A stretch of DNA of 64,000 nucleotides from an uncultured Bacilli bacterium (GTDB taxonomy: Bacteria; Bacillota_I; Bacilli_A; RF39; UBA660), in contig CAJUBJ010000001.1 of assembly GCA_910584655.1 (NCBI GenBank), forward strand, positions 310,001-374,000, in the 5' to 3' direction. The notes below the pieces were generated by a model. It had not been told where the DNA came from, ran no database searches, and worked only from the letters and a program-made list of their open reading frames with translations. The position numbers were made by a program, and so were the translations under genes. This document shows positions 17,054 through 26,498 of this stretch, piece by piece (position 1 is the stretch's first letter; every line of letters starts with the position of its first letter).

Positions 17054-18361
17054 ATGTATCAAGAACCTGTTAAATTAACAAGCAAAAAAAAGATAGAAAT
17101 AGTTTTATTGATTATAGCAATATTATGGGGATTTTTATTTATTGCAAATTATATTAGATATACGCAAAGTAAACCACTTTTTTTGGCAATGCATGTGAAA
17201 GATGATAGTTATGAAGATGGTTATGTCGAAGAATATTTGAGTTTTGGATATATTTATAGATCGTATAATAGAAATTCTATTCAAAGAGAAGAGTTTGTGC
17301 CATTTTGGGTTGGAAGAGAAAATCCACCTGGTAAGGATGATTTACCTGAGGCGTTAACTGGATATGATGTTCCTGAAAATCCAAGAAGAATAGATAAATT
17401 TAGAGGTTTAATATATTTTTTTGATCAAAAAGGAGATTTACTTGGAACATATAAATGTATCAATTCTAATGGAGATTGTGAGAAGGCTTTTGATGGAAAA
17501 GATTCTTATGATACAAAAAATAAAGATCCACTAACTAAAGTAGATCCACCACATACTTTGAGCAATATACATGATAAATTTGCGTTTATTGATGATTCGG
17601 CTCCACAAACAAGAAAATATGGTGAGCCTAATTATGATAGAACTATTTATTTGTATCAATTTGATACTAACGAGCCAAAAATTCTTGCTAAGTTTGCTGA
17701 TGTAAAAGAAAGTACATACGATATAGATTATGAGATATCTAGTGGGGAAAATAATAGATATATTGTAAAAAGCAGTGATAATGACAAATGGGGAGTAATA
17801 AAGATAAATGAATCTGGTTCTATAGATGAAGTATTACCTTATGAATATGATTCTATATCTTATGATGAAGATACAAAATATTATATTCTTTGTAAAGAAG
17901 GTAAATGGGTTGTATATGATTTAAATCATGATGAAAATGTTTCAATCGAGAGTGATGTTCCTATATATGATGTTTGGCGTAATAAAAATTTAACTTATTA
18001 TATAAAAACTGGTGAGGAACGAAGTAATTCTGATGTTATAGAATATAAAGCGTATAGAATTGACGGAAAGAATTTTATTAATCGAAATAATGTAACGCAG
18101 ATGGTTCAAAAAGGAAGTTGTGTGTTTTATATAACAAGTGATGATAATGTATTACATTTTGTTGATTATAGTGGGGGTGAACAGTATAAAATACAACTTG
18201 CCTTTTCGGATATGGATTATGATTATACAACTAATCCTGCATTTGAAATTTGGTATGAAAAGGATGATATAATTAATTTTAGAATTTATAAAGGAAGAAG
18301 TAAATCGATTGATTTTGATACAGTTACAGTAAATATAGAACATTGGGAATATAATAGTTAG
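17054..18361 (+). CDS. Membrane-anchored extracellular protein with WG-repeat-like segments
   Basis: A 435-residue protein with one N-terminal transmembrane helix (about 14-33) and a large exterior domain. KWGVIKINESGSIDEVLPYEYDSIS (in two parts near residues 240-265) followed by KWVVYDLNHD is the pattern of WG (beta-leucine) repeats, suggesting a beta-propeller-like surface domain. Function is unknown. GAGGTGATG precedes ATG 17054. It is bounded by terminators on both sides, so it may be a single-gene unit upstream of the T-box. Confidence 0.65.
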   Translation: MYQEPVKLTSKKKIEIVLLIIAILWGFLFIANYIRYTQSKPLFLAMHVKDDSYEDGYVEEYLSFGYIYRSYNRNSIQREEFVPFWVGRENPPGKDDLPEALTGYDVPENPRRIDKFRGLIYFFDQKGDLLGTYKCINSNGDCEKAFDGKDSYDTKNKDPLTKVDPPHTLSNIHDKFAFIDDSAPQTRKYGEPNYDRTIYLYQFDTNEPKILAKFADVKESTYDIDYEISSGENNRYIVKSSDNDKWGVIKINESGSIDEVLPYEYDSISYDEDTKYYILCKEGKWVVYDLNHDENVSIESDVPIYDVWRNKNLTYYIKTGEERSNSDVIEYKAYRIDGKNFINRNNVTQMVQKGSCVFYITSDDNVLHFVDYSGGEQYKIQLAFSDMDYDYTTNPAFEIWYEKDDIINFRIYKGRSKSIDFDTVTVNIEHWEYNS

Positions 18362-18395
18362 GAGATGGACTGATGGATAGTTTATCTCTTTTTTT
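18360..18395 (+). terminator. Intrinsic terminator before the T-box promoter
   Basis: AGGAGATGGACT (18360-18371) pairs with AGTTTATCTCTT (18379-18390) using three G-U pairs, 7-nt loop, followed by T5. Confidence 0.6.
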
Positions 18396-18452
18396 GAGTG
18401 TTCTAATTGTAATTAAAGATAAATGTATTTTTTTAATAATATTATCAAAATG

Positions 18453-18481
18453 TTGACTAAATTTGGAAATAATAGTAGAAT
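18453..18481 (+). promoter_or_regulatory. Sigma-A promoter of the T-box/hisS operon
   Basis: TTGACT (18453-18458) and TAGAAT (18476-18481) with an exact 17-bp spacer place the transcript start near 18488, just before the T-box leader. Confidence 0.75.
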
Positions 18482-18487
18482 GGTTAT

Positions 18488-18700
18488 AGATTTTTCTTAT
18501 TGAAAGACGAGTAATATATTCTGAATTTAAAGAGAGAGGCTAGAATGCTGGGAATGCCTTATTGGATGATATATGAATAACAACTTTCTTATAGTAAGAA
18601 CGCATTAAAGCGATAGAATAAGATTTTGAGAGTACCTATGTAAAGTAAGGTGGCACCGCGGAAGCAATTTCGTCCTTACAAATATTGGTACTTTTTTATT
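18488..18700 (+). promoter_or_regulatory. T-box riboswitch controlling hisS-asnS-aspS-gatCAB
   Basis: The diagnostic T-box sequence AAGTAAGGTGGCACCGCGG lies at 18643-18661. Downstream, CCTTAC (18674-18679) and GGTACTTTTTT (18687-18697) can pair back to GTAAGG (18645-18650) and AGTACC (18631-18636) to form the terminator, while the T-box bulge would form the antiterminator with uncharged tRNA. An AGAGAGA element lies near 18530. The specifier codon is uncertain: two GAT (Asp) triplets at 18565-18570 sit where a specifier loop would be expected, and no CAC is seen there. The genes served (His, Asn, Asp synthetases and GatCAB) fit an Asp or His sensor. Confidence 0.88.
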
Positions 18701-18717
18701 TAGGAGGAAAGAATATA

Positions 18718-19986
18718 ATGATAGTGAAACCAAAAGGAACTCATGATATTTATGGGGAAGAAATGAAACGTTGGCAGTATGTGTCACGTGTTGTTGATGA
18801 AGTGATGGATAGATATAATTATGGAATGATTAGAACACCAATATTTGAAAGTACTGAATTATTTCATAGAGGTGTAGGAGATACAACGGATATAGTTAGT
18901 AAAGAAACATACGATTTTATCGATCGTGGTGAACGTAATATGACACTTAGACCTGAAGGGACAGCTGGAGTTGTAAGAAGTTTTATTGAAAATAAAATGT
19001 ATGGAGAAGCTACTCAACCAGTAAAACTTTATTATAATGGGACAATGTATCGTTATGAAAGACCACAATCTGGTAGAGATAGAGAATTAACTCAGTTTGG
19101 CGTTGAGGTATTAGGCAGTAGTGATCCAGCTATTGATGCGGAAGTAATAAGTGTTGCTGTTAATATTTTTAAATTACTAGGTCTTAAAGGAGTTAAAGTT
19201 AAAGTTAATAGTTTAGGAGATACTGAATCTAGAAACAATTATCGTGATGCTTTAATTAAACATTTTGAACCACGCATTAGTGAATTGTGTCCTGATTGTC
19301 AAGAAAGATTAAAGAAGAATCCTTTACGTATTTTGGATTGTAAGTTTGATGCAGAACACGAATTAATAAAGAATGCACCAGTGATGTTAGATTATTTAAA
19401 TGAAGATTCTAGAAATAGATTTCTTGACGTTCAAAATTATTTAGATGTTTTAGATATTGAATATGAAGTTGATCCTAAAATTGTTAGAGGTCTAGATTAT
19501 TATTCTCATACAGTATTTGAAATAGAAGCTACTGTTAAAGATTTTGGAGCTAATAATGTATTAGCAGGTGGTGGAAGATACGATACAATGGTAGGTAATT
19601 TAGGTGGTCCAGATACTCCTGGTATAGGTTTTGCGTGTGGTATTGGAAGACTTGTAACAGCCCTTGAAAAAGAAGAAGTGGATTTGCCAATTAATAATCA
19701 GTTAGATGCATTTGTTTTATATGTAAATAATACAGAAAAGGAATATGCAATGGCTTTAACTCAAGATTTGAGATTAAATGGTTTTAAAGTAGAGACAGAG
19801 TATATGGAACGTGGCTTAAAAGGGCAATTTAAACAGGCTGATAGACTTAATGCTAAATTTTTGATTATTTTAAATGATGAGGATTTGGTAGCGGGAGAGA
19901 TTCAAGTTAAGGATAATATGACTAAGGAAACTACAATGGTTAAAGAAGCAGAAATTGATGATTATTTAGATTTAAATTTGAGGTGA
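18718..19986 (+). CDS. hisS: Histidyl-tRNA synthetase
   Basis: A class II synthetase of 422 residues. Motif 2 reads YRYERPQSGRDRELTQFGVE, His-specific elements are RGLDYYSHTVFEI and GGGRYDTMVGNLGG, and the C-terminal anticodon-binding domain starts near residue 325. The frame is open upstream, but AGGAGG at 18702-18707 selects ATG 18718 (MIVKPKGTHDIYG), directly after the T-box terminator. Its TGA stop lies within the ribosome site of asnS. Confidence 0.97.
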   Translation: MIVKPKGTHDIYGEEMKRWQYVSRVVDEVMDRYNYGMIRTPIFESTELFHRGVGDTTDIVSKETYDFIDRGERNMTLRPEGTAGVVRSFIENKMYGEATQPVKLYYNGTMYRYERPQSGRDRELTQFGVEVLGSSDPAIDAEVISVAVNIFKLLGLKGVKVKVNSLGDTESRNNYRDALIKHFEPRISELCPDCQERLKKNPLRILDCKFDAEHELIKNAPVMLDYLNEDSRNRFLDVQNYLDVLDIEYEVDPKIVRGLDYYSHTVFEIEATVKDFGANNVLAGGGRYDTMVGNLGGPDTPGIGFACGIGRLVTALEKEEVDLPINNQLDAFVLYVNNTEKEYAMALTQDLRLNGFKVETEYMERGLKGQFKQADRLNAKFLIILNDEDLVAGEIQVKDNMTKETTMVKEAEIDDYLDLNLR

Positions 19987-19991
19987 GAAAA

Positions 19992-21350
19992 ATGGATTTA
20001 AAAGATTTATTTAAAAGTGTAAAAGTTGGGGACGAGGTAATTGTTGATGGTTGGATTAGAAATCATCGTAAACAAAAAGAATTTGGTTTTATAGATTTTA
20101 GTGATGGAACTACTCAAGCACATTTACAAATTGTATATGATGATAAAATAAGTAATTTTGTAGAAATACAAAAGATGTTAGTTGGGTGTGCTATTGAGGT
20201 TAAAGGGATTATTGTTGAATCTCAAGGAAATCAGGATTTTGAGTTAAAAGCAAATGAAGTTATTTTACTTGGTGATTGTCCTGCTGATTATCCTATTCAA
20301 CCTAAAAGACATACAAGGGAATTTTTAAGAGAAGTTGCTTATCTTAGACCTAGAACTAATCTTTTTCAAGCTGTTTTTAGAGTTAGAAGTGTTGCTGCTT
20401 ATGCAATACATAAGTATTTTCAAGAAAGAAATTATGTATATTTTCATGCACCACTAATTACAGCTAGCGATTGCGAAGGGGCTGGCGAAATGTTTCAAGT
20501 AACTACTCTTGATTTAGAAAGAGTTAATGGCAAGCCAGATTATTCTAAAGATTTTTTTGGAAAACAAGCAAATTTAACTGTTAGTGGTCAATTAGAAGCT
20601 GAAACATTTGCTATGGCGTATAAGAAAACTTATACATTTGGACCAACATTTAGAGCGGAAAATTCTAATACTAAGACCCATGCTAATGAGTTTTGGATGA
20701 TTGAACCTGAAATGGCATTTACTGATCTTAATGGAGATATGGATGTTATGGAAGATATGCTTAAATATGTAGTTAGCTATGTTTTAGAGAATGCTTCTTT
20801 GGAAATAGATTTCTTTGATCAATTTGTTGAAAAAGGATTAAAAGAAAAGTTAACTAAGTTAGTTAATTCTGAATTTACGAGAATTGATCACGAGGAAGTT
20901 ATTAAGATATTAAAAGAAGCAGATATTAAATGGGAATTTGAACCTGAATATGGTGAAGATATTGCTAAGGAACATGAAAAGTATATTACAGAATACTTTA
21001 ATGGACCTGTATTTATTAAGAACTGGCCAAAAGATATTAAAGCCTTCTATATGAAACAAAATGAAGATGGTAAGACTGTTGCTGCGGTTGACCTTGAAGT
21101 ACCAGGAGCTGGAGAATTAATGGGTGGCTCTCAAAGAGAAGAAAATTATGAAAAGTTAGTTACTCGTATGGAAGAATTAGGCATGGAGTTAGAAGGTATG
21201 GATTGGTATTTAAATTTAAGAAAGTTTGGTGGATGTGTTCATTCAGGCTTTGGAATGGGATTTGAAAGATTGTTGATTTATCTGACTGGTGTTGAAAATA
21301 TTAGAGATGTAATTCCTTATCCAAGAACTCCTGGTAATTGTGAATACTAA
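19992..21350 (+). CDS. asnS: Asparaginyl-tRNA synthetase
   Basis: A class IIb synthetase of 452 residues: N-terminal OB fold (VGDEVIVDGWIRNHRKQKEFGFID), then the AsnRS signatures SDCEGAGEMFQVTTLD, DFFGKQANLTVSGQLEAE and TFGPTFRAENSNTKTHANEFWM, and motif 3 GFGMGFERLLIYL. The EGAGE and FFGKQ elements separate AsnRS from AspRS. AGGTGA at 19981-19986 supports ATG 19992 rather than GTG 19983. Having AsnRS beside GatCAB suggests the amidotransferase serves mainly Glu-tRNA(Gln). B. subtilis lacks asnS at this position, so it looks inserted between hisS and aspS. Confidence 0.95.
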   Translation: MDLKDLFKSVKVGDEVIVDGWIRNHRKQKEFGFIDFSDGTTQAHLQIVYDDKISNFVEIQKMLVGCAIEVKGIIVESQGNQDFELKANEVILLGDCPADYPIQPKRHTREFLREVAYLRPRTNLFQAVFRVRSVAAYAIHKYFQERNYVYFHAPLITASDCEGAGEMFQVTTLDLERVNGKPDYSKDFFGKQANLTVSGQLEAETFAMAYKKTYTFGPTFRAENSNTKTHANEFWMIEPEMAFTDLNGDMDVMEDMLKYVVSYVLENASLEIDFFDQFVEKGLKEKLTKLVNSEFTRIDHEEVIKILKEADIKWEFEPEYGEDIAKEHEKYITEYFNGPVFIKNWPKDIKAFYMKQNEDGKTVAAVDLEVPGAGELMGGSQREENYEKLVTRMEELGMELEGMDWYLNLRKFGGCVHSGFGMGFERLLIYLTGVENIRDVIPYPRTPGNCEY

Positions 21351-21405
21351 AAAATAATTAATGTATATTTATATGTAATTTTAAAAAAAGAAAGGGTGAA
21401 AAAAG

Positions 21406-23169
21406 ATGAAAGAGAACATATATAGAACTCATCATTGTTGTGATATTGATGCATCAATGGTAGGCGAAAAAATAATTGTGAGTGGTTGGATTGAAAATAT
21501 CCGTGATCATGGGGGAGTATTGTTTCTTGATTTAAGAGATAATACGGAAACATTACAAACTGTAAGTAATGATGATTCATTATTTATTGGTTTAGCAAAA
21601 GAATCAGTTGTTAAATTAACTGGAATTGTAAGAAAGAGAGATGAGGCGACTTACAATAATCGTCTTAAAACAGGTGAAGTAGAATTATTGGTAGATACTT
21701 TAGAAGTACTTAGTGCATCATTACATGATCTTCCTTTCGGTATTATGACAAGTAAAGAAGCAAATGAGGAAGTAAGACTAAAATACAGATACTTAGATAT
21801 GCGTAATAGTAAAGTTAAAGAAAATATAAAGTTACGTAGTGATGTTTTACATTTTTTGAGAAATAAGATGTATGATTTAGGTTTTACAGAAGTGCAAACA
21901 CCAATTTTGACAGCTTCTAGTCCTGAAGGAGCACGAGATTTTGTTGTTCCTTCAAGAAACTTTAAAGGAAAATTTTATGCACTTCCTCAGGCTCCTCAAA
22001 TTTATAAAGAATTATTGATGGTTGGTGGAGTTGAAAAATATTTCCAAGTTGCTCCTTGTTTTAGAGATGAGGATGCTCGTCGTGATAGAACTTTAGAATT
22101 TTATCAATTAGATATGGAAATGAGTTATGTAACAGAGGAAGAGGTTCTTGAAGTTGGTGAAGATATTTTTTACGATGTGTTTACTAAGTTTAGTGATAAG
22201 TTAGTAAGTCCTAAACCTTTTAGAAGAATTGCTTATAGAGAAGCAATGGAAATGTATGGTACAGATAAACCTGATTTACGTAATCCATTAATAATTCAAG
22301 ATGCAACAGATATATTAAAAGATACTACTTTTGGACCATTTAAGAAAAGTGTTATTAAAGTTATTGTTGTAGATAATATTGGAGATAAGTCAAATTCTTG
22401 GTTTAATGAAGTAGTTGATTATGCATCAAGTATTGGAATGCCTGGTATAGGTTATCTAACTTTAATGAGTGATGGAACTTTTAAAGGGCCAATAGATAAA
22501 TTTTTAAGTGACGAAGAGCGTGATTCATTAGTTAAAGAGTTTGCTATGAAAGAAAATTCAGTAATATTCTTTATTGCTAATAAGCGTAAAAAGATTGCTC
22601 AAAAATTTGCAGGTCAAATTAGAGATGAACTTGGACGTAAGTTGGATTTAATTGATAAAGATAGATTGGAATTATGTATAATTAAGGACTTTCCAATGTT
22701 TGAATATGATGAAGAAACTAAAAAGTACGAATTTTGTCATAATCCATTTAGCTTGCCTCATGGAGGGATGAGTGATTATGAAAAATGTGAAGATGTTTTA
22801 GATATATTAGCTTATCAATATGATTTTGTATGTAATGGTAATGAGATGGCCAGTGGAGCTATACGTAATCATGATTTAGAATCATTAGCTAAAGGATTTG
22901 AAATAGTTGGTTATACAAGAGATGAAATAGAAAATAGATTTAGTTCGATTTTTACAGCGTTTAGATATGGGTGTCCTCCGCATGGTGGAATGGCGCCTGG
23001 AATTGATAGAATCTTAATGCTTATTAAAGATGAACCTAATTTAAGAGAAGTTCAGGCTTTCCCAACAAGTGCTAGTGGAGCTGATAACATGATGGGAAGT
23101 CCTTCAGAATTAACTCGTGCACAATTAAAAGAGCTAGGAATTAAAATAGAGGTGAAAAAAGATGAGTAA
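21406..23169 (+). CDS. aspS: Aspartyl-tRNA synthetase
   Basis: A bacterial-type AspRS of 587 residues: OB-fold anticodon-binding domain (VSGWIENIRDHGGVLFLDLRD), TPILTASSPEGARDF, motif 2 FRDEDARRDRTLEFYQLDMEM, the inserted GAD domain (about 290-410), and motif 3 GMAPGIDRILMLI. Whether it discriminates tRNA(Asp) from tRNA(Asn) cannot be judged, but an AsnRS is encoded just upstream. AAAGGGTGA precedes ATG 21406. The 3' end overlaps gatC by 8 nt. Confidence 0.96.
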   Translation: MKENIYRTHHCCDIDASMVGEKIIVSGWIENIRDHGGVLFLDLRDNTETLQTVSNDDSLFIGLAKESVVKLTGIVRKRDEATYNNRLKTGEVELLVDTLEVLSASLHDLPFGIMTSKEANEEVRLKYRYLDMRNSKVKENIKLRSDVLHFLRNKMYDLGFTEVQTPILTASSPEGARDFVVPSRNFKGKFYALPQAPQIYKELLMVGGVEKYFQVAPCFRDEDARRDRTLEFYQLDMEMSYVTEEEVLEVGEDIFYDVFTKFSDKLVSPKPFRRIAYREAMEMYGTDKPDLRNPLIIQDATDILKDTTFGPFKKSVIKVIVVDNIGDKSNSWFNEVVDYASSIGMPGIGYLTLMSDGTFKGPIDKFLSDEERDSLVKEFAMKENSVIFFIANKRKKIAQKFAGQIRDELGRKLDLIDKDRLELCIIKDFPMFEYDEETKKYEFCHNPFSLPHGGMSDYEKCEDVLDILAYQYDFVCNGNEMASGAIRNHDLESLAKGFEIVGYTRDEIENRFSSIFTAFRYGCPPHGGMAPGIDRILMLIKDEPNLREVQAFPTSASGADNMMGSPSELTRAQLKELGIKIEVKKDE

Positions 23170-23458
23170 GTTTACAAAAGAAATGGTTGACGATTATGCT
23201 GATAAGTTACTTATTGGTTTAACGGATGAAGAAAATAAAATGGTTTTAGATGAATTTGATGTTATTGATAAAAATTTAGATTTAGTTACTCAAATACCAA
23301 ATATAGATAAAGTTGATCCTATGACACATTGTTTAGATGATTTTGTTTACGAATTAAGAGATGATGTTGTAGTAGAATCTGTTCCAATTAAAGATTTGCT
23401 ACGTAATAGTGATGAAACTGATGGGGACGAAGTTCAAGTTCCTAAAGTAGTAGGATAG
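23162..23458 (+). CDS. gatC: Aspartyl/glutamyl-tRNA amidotransferase subunit C
   Basis: A 98-residue GatC, the small belt subunit that holds GatA and GatB together. Typical elements are the N-terminal helix region with LTDEEN, and the mid-chain VDPMTH followed by acidic and hydrophobic stretches and LRNSDE near the end. GAGGTG inside the end of aspS precedes ATG 23162. It leads the gatCAB cassette in canonical order. Confidence 0.92.
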   Translation: MSKFTKEMVDDYADKLLIGLTDEENKMVLDEFDVIDKNLDLVTQIPNIDKVDPMTHCLDDFVYELRDDVVVESVPIKDLLRNSDETDGDEVQVPKVVG

Positions 23459-23469
23459 AGGTGAAGATA

Positions 23470-24927
23470 ATGAAATACATGAATAAATCGATAGAGGAAT
23501 TGCATGAGATGTTAATTAATGGTGAGGTAACTAGTGATGAGTTAGTTAAGGAATCATTAGAGTTATCTCATGAAGTTCAAGATAAATGTAATGCATTTGT
23601 TACTATTTTAGATGATGCTAAAGGTGGAGAAGTTACAGATAATTTACTTTCTGGAATTCCTTATGGCGTTAAAGATAATTATTCAACTAAAGATATTTTA
23701 TCTACTGGATCTTCTAATACTTTAAAAGATTATGTACCATTTTTTAATGCTACTGCTGTTGAGCATTTAAATAAAGCTGGGGCTATAAAGGTAAATAAAA
23801 CGGCAATGGATGAATTTGGTATGGGCGGAACTGGAACTACAGGTCATACTGGTATTCAAAAAAATCCTTGGGATACATCAAGACTTTGTGCTGGTTCGTC
23901 TTCTGGTTCAGCTGCTGCTGTTGCCTCAGGGGTTTATCCTTATGCTCTAGGATCTGATACTGGAGATTCAATACGTAAACCAGCCGCTTATTGTGGTATT
24001 GTTGGATACAAGCCAACTTATGGAATGATTTCAAGATATGGTTTATTTGCTTTTTCTTCTAGTTTGGATCATTGTGGTGTTTTAACTCGTAGTGTTAAAG
24101 ATGCTGCAATAGTTGTGGATACAATGAAGGGAATAGATATTAATGATATGACTTCTTGGGATTCAAGCAATATCAATTTGAAAGATGCTTGTAGTGGAGA
24201 AGTTAAAGGAAAAAAGCTATGTTATATTAAGGAAATAGTTGATAAAGATAGATATAAGAATGCGTCAAAGGAACTAATTGATCATTTAGATAATTTTTAT
24301 AAAACAGTAGAAAAATGTAAGGAACTAGGTATGATTGTAGAAGAAGTTTCAGTGGATGAAGCATTGCTTAGAGCACAACCTTCTGTTTATGTAGTTATTT
24401 CTTGTGCTGAGGCAACTAGTAATATGTCTAATTTAACAGGTATTTCTTTTGGCCCTAGAGGAGATGGTGATAATTATATTGATATGATGAAAGACCATCG
24501 TACAAAAGGTTTTTCTCCTTTAATAAAGAGACGTTTTGTAATTGGTTCTTATGTATTACAGAAAGAAAATCAAGAAAGATATTTTAAAAATGCGCAGAGA
24601 GTTAGAAGATTATTAGTGGATAGATGGAAAGAAATATTTGCAGATTATGATGCTGTTATATTGCCTGTTGGTTCTGGACCTGCTAAACATATTGATGGAT
24701 CTAAAGATATTTTAGATGAAAATACTGCTTTTTTAGAAGAACATTTACAAATTGGTAACTTTGGAGGATTCCCTTCTATTACAATTCCGAATGGGTTTGT
24801 AAGTGGATTACCAGTTGGTGTTAATATTACAGGTAATTGTTATGATGATGAAAATGTTTTAAATATTGCGTATGCTTTAGAAAGTTCTCTTGGCTTTAAA
24901 GGACAAATTGCAAAGGAGGTTAAATAA
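23470..24927 (+). CDS. gatA: Aspartyl/glutamyl-tRNA amidotransferase subunit A
   Basis: The amidase subunit that releases ammonia from glutamine for transamidation. The 485-residue protein has the catalytic Lys (GIPYGVKDNYSTKD), the cis-Ser region (CAGSSSGSAAAVASG) and the nucleophile stretch GSDTGDSIRKPA. The residue before the nucleophilic Ser is Asp where Gly is most common (GGSIRQPA), a conservative family variation. GTG 23461 lies inside the GAGGTGA ribosome site, so ATG 23470 is the start. Its stop overlaps the gatB ATG by one base. Confidence 0.95.
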   Translation: MKYMNKSIEELHEMLINGEVTSDELVKESLELSHEVQDKCNAFVTILDDAKGGEVTDNLLSGIPYGVKDNYSTKDILSTGSSNTLKDYVPFFNATAVEHLNKAGAIKVNKTAMDEFGMGGTGTTGHTGIQKNPWDTSRLCAGSSSGSAAAVASGVYPYALGSDTGDSIRKPAAYCGIVGYKPTYGMISRYGLFAFSSSLDHCGVLTRSVKDAAIVVDTMKGIDINDMTSWDSSNINLKDACSGEVKGKKLCYIKEIVDKDRYKNASKELIDHLDNFYKTVEKCKELGMIVEEVSVDEALLRAQPSVYVVISCAEATSNMSNLTGISFGPRGDGDNYIDMMKDHRTKGFSPLIKRRFVIGSYVLQKENQERYFKNAQRVRRLLVDRWKEIFADYDAVILPVGSGPAKHIDGSKDILDENTAFLEEHLQIGNFGGFPSITIPNGFVSGLPVGVNITGNCYDDENVLNIAYALESSLGFKGQIAKEVK

Positions 24928-26378
24928 TGACTAAGTATTTAGCGAAAATTGGATTAGAGATGCATTGCGAAATGAGTGAAACAAATACAAAAGTATTTAG
25001 TGCTGCTAGAAATGAATATAGTGAATCTCCAAATACAAATGTAAGACCTCTTGATATGGGTTTTCCAGGTACTTTGCCTGTAGTTAATAAAGAAGCTGTA
25101 AGGCTTGCTTTAATGGCTAGTATGATTCTTAAATGTTCTCAACCAGAATATATGTATTTCGAACGTAAGAATTATTATTATCCAGATATGCCTAAAAATT
25201 TCCAAATTACACAGGAAACAAAGCCAATACCTGTAGGTATTTATGGTGAAGTTTTGTTTGAATGTGGCGATGAATTAAAGAAAGTTCGTGTAAATAATAT
25301 TCACTTAGAGGAAGATGCTGCTTCACTTGACCATTTTTTCTCAACAAGTAATATTGATTATAATAGAGCTGGAGTTCCTTTACTTGAACTTGTTACTGAA
25401 CCAGATATTCATAGTGCTAAGGAAGCTGTTGCATTTTTAGAACATATGAGAAGTGTTTATCAATATGCTGGAATTAGTGAAGCAGATAGTAAAAAAGGCC
25501 AAATTAGATGTGACGTTAATATATCATTAATGGATGCTGAATTGGATGAAAGTAATCCTGAGAATTGGGGAACTAGAACAGAAATAAAGAATGTTAATTC
25601 ATTTGGTGGTGTTAGAGATGCCATTAATTATGAGATTGAACGTCAGACTGAAGTGTTAGAAAATGGTGGGATTGTTGAACAAGAAACTCGCCGTTGGGAC
25701 GAAGAATCTGGAACAACTATTCGTATGAGAAGCAAGGCTGATGCCATTGACTATAAATATTTTGTTGAACCTAATATACCTAAATTTAGAATTACTGAAG
25801 AGTGGCTAGATGAGATTAGAAAAACAATTCCAGAGCTTGCAATGGATCGTAAGAAAAAATATGTAAGTGATTATGGTTTATCTTCTTATGATGCTGGAGT
25901 TTTAGTAAAAGAAAAAGCTATTTCTGATTATTATGAAGAATGTGTTAAAGTGGGAATAGATGCTAAAGTAGCAGCTAACTGGGTTACTGTTAATATAGTT
26001 GGTGAATTAAATAAAGAAAATATTACAATTAAGGAATTTTATATTACACCTGTTATGTTAAAGCAAATAATAGATGGAATAAATGAAGGCTTGTTATCTT
26101 CTAAACAAGCGAAGGAAGTTTTCTTTAAAGCAATTGAAGAAAGAAAAGAACCTAAGAATTTTATTAGTAAAGATAATGCACAAATTAGTGATAAGGACGA
26201 ACTTGCTCGTATAATTGTAGAAATTCTTGATAATAGCCCTTCACAAATTGAACAATATAAGGGTGGTAGAGATAATTTATTTGATTATTTTGTTGGCCAA
26301 GTAATGAAAAGTACACGTGGTAAAGCTAACCCTGTTATGACGAAGGAAATATTACATGAGGAACTAGATAAAAGATAA
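24927..26378 (+). CDS. gatB: Aspartyl/glutamyl-tRNA amidotransferase subunit B
   Basis: The kinase/transamidase subunit, 483 residues, that activates Glu- or Asp-tRNA and adds the ammonia delivered from GatA. Signatures: IGLEMHCEMSETNTKVFS, LDMGFPGTLPVVNKEAV, the zinc/ATP region MYFERKNYYYPDMPKNFQI, HLEEDAAS and DYNRAGVPLLELVTEPD, then the YqeY-like tail. GGAGG lies within the end of gatA. A terminator overlaps its 3' end and closes the T-box operon. Confidence 0.96.
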   Translation: MTKYLAKIGLEMHCEMSETNTKVFSAARNEYSESPNTNVRPLDMGFPGTLPVVNKEAVRLALMASMILKCSQPEYMYFERKNYYYPDMPKNFQITQETKPIPVGIYGEVLFECGDELKKVRVNNIHLEEDAASLDHFFSTSNIDYNRAGVPLLELVTEPDIHSAKEAVAFLEHMRSVYQYAGISEADSKKGQIRCDVNISLMDAELDESNPENWGTRTEIKNVNSFGGVRDAINYEIERQTEVLENGGIVEQETRRWDEESGTTIRMRSKADAIDYKYFVEPNIPKFRITEEWLDEIRKTIPELAMDRKKKYVSDYGLSSYDAGVLVKEKAISDYYEECVKVGIDAKVAANWVTVNIVGELNKENITIKEFYITPVMLKQIIDGINEGLLSSKQAKEVFFKAIEERKEPKNFISKDNAQISDKDELARIIVEILDNSPSQIEQYKGGRDNLFDYFVGQVMKSTRGKANPVMTKEILHEELDKR

Positions 26379-26393
26379 TCTAGTTCTTTTTTT
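26359..26393 (+). terminator. Intrinsic terminator of the hisS-gatB operon
   Basis: GAACTAGAT (26361-26369) with ATCTAGTTC (26378-26386), 8-nt loop, followed by T7. The gatB stop lies at the loop. Confidence 0.75.
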
Positions 26394-26445
26394 ATTTTTA
26401 TAAAATATAATGTATTATAATTTATTTTTAAAAATAGGGGAAAAT

Positions 26446-26474
26446 TTGAGATATTTTTATACTTATGCTACAAT
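26446..26474 (+). promoter_or_regulatory. Sigma-A promoter with extended -10
   Basis: TTGAGA (26446-26451), 17-bp spacer, TACAAT (26469-26474) preceded by TGC, which makes an extended -10. It lies 25 bp before the gene starting at 26499. Confidence 0.65.
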
Positions 26475-26498
26475 CTAAACAATTAAGGGGTGTTTTAT

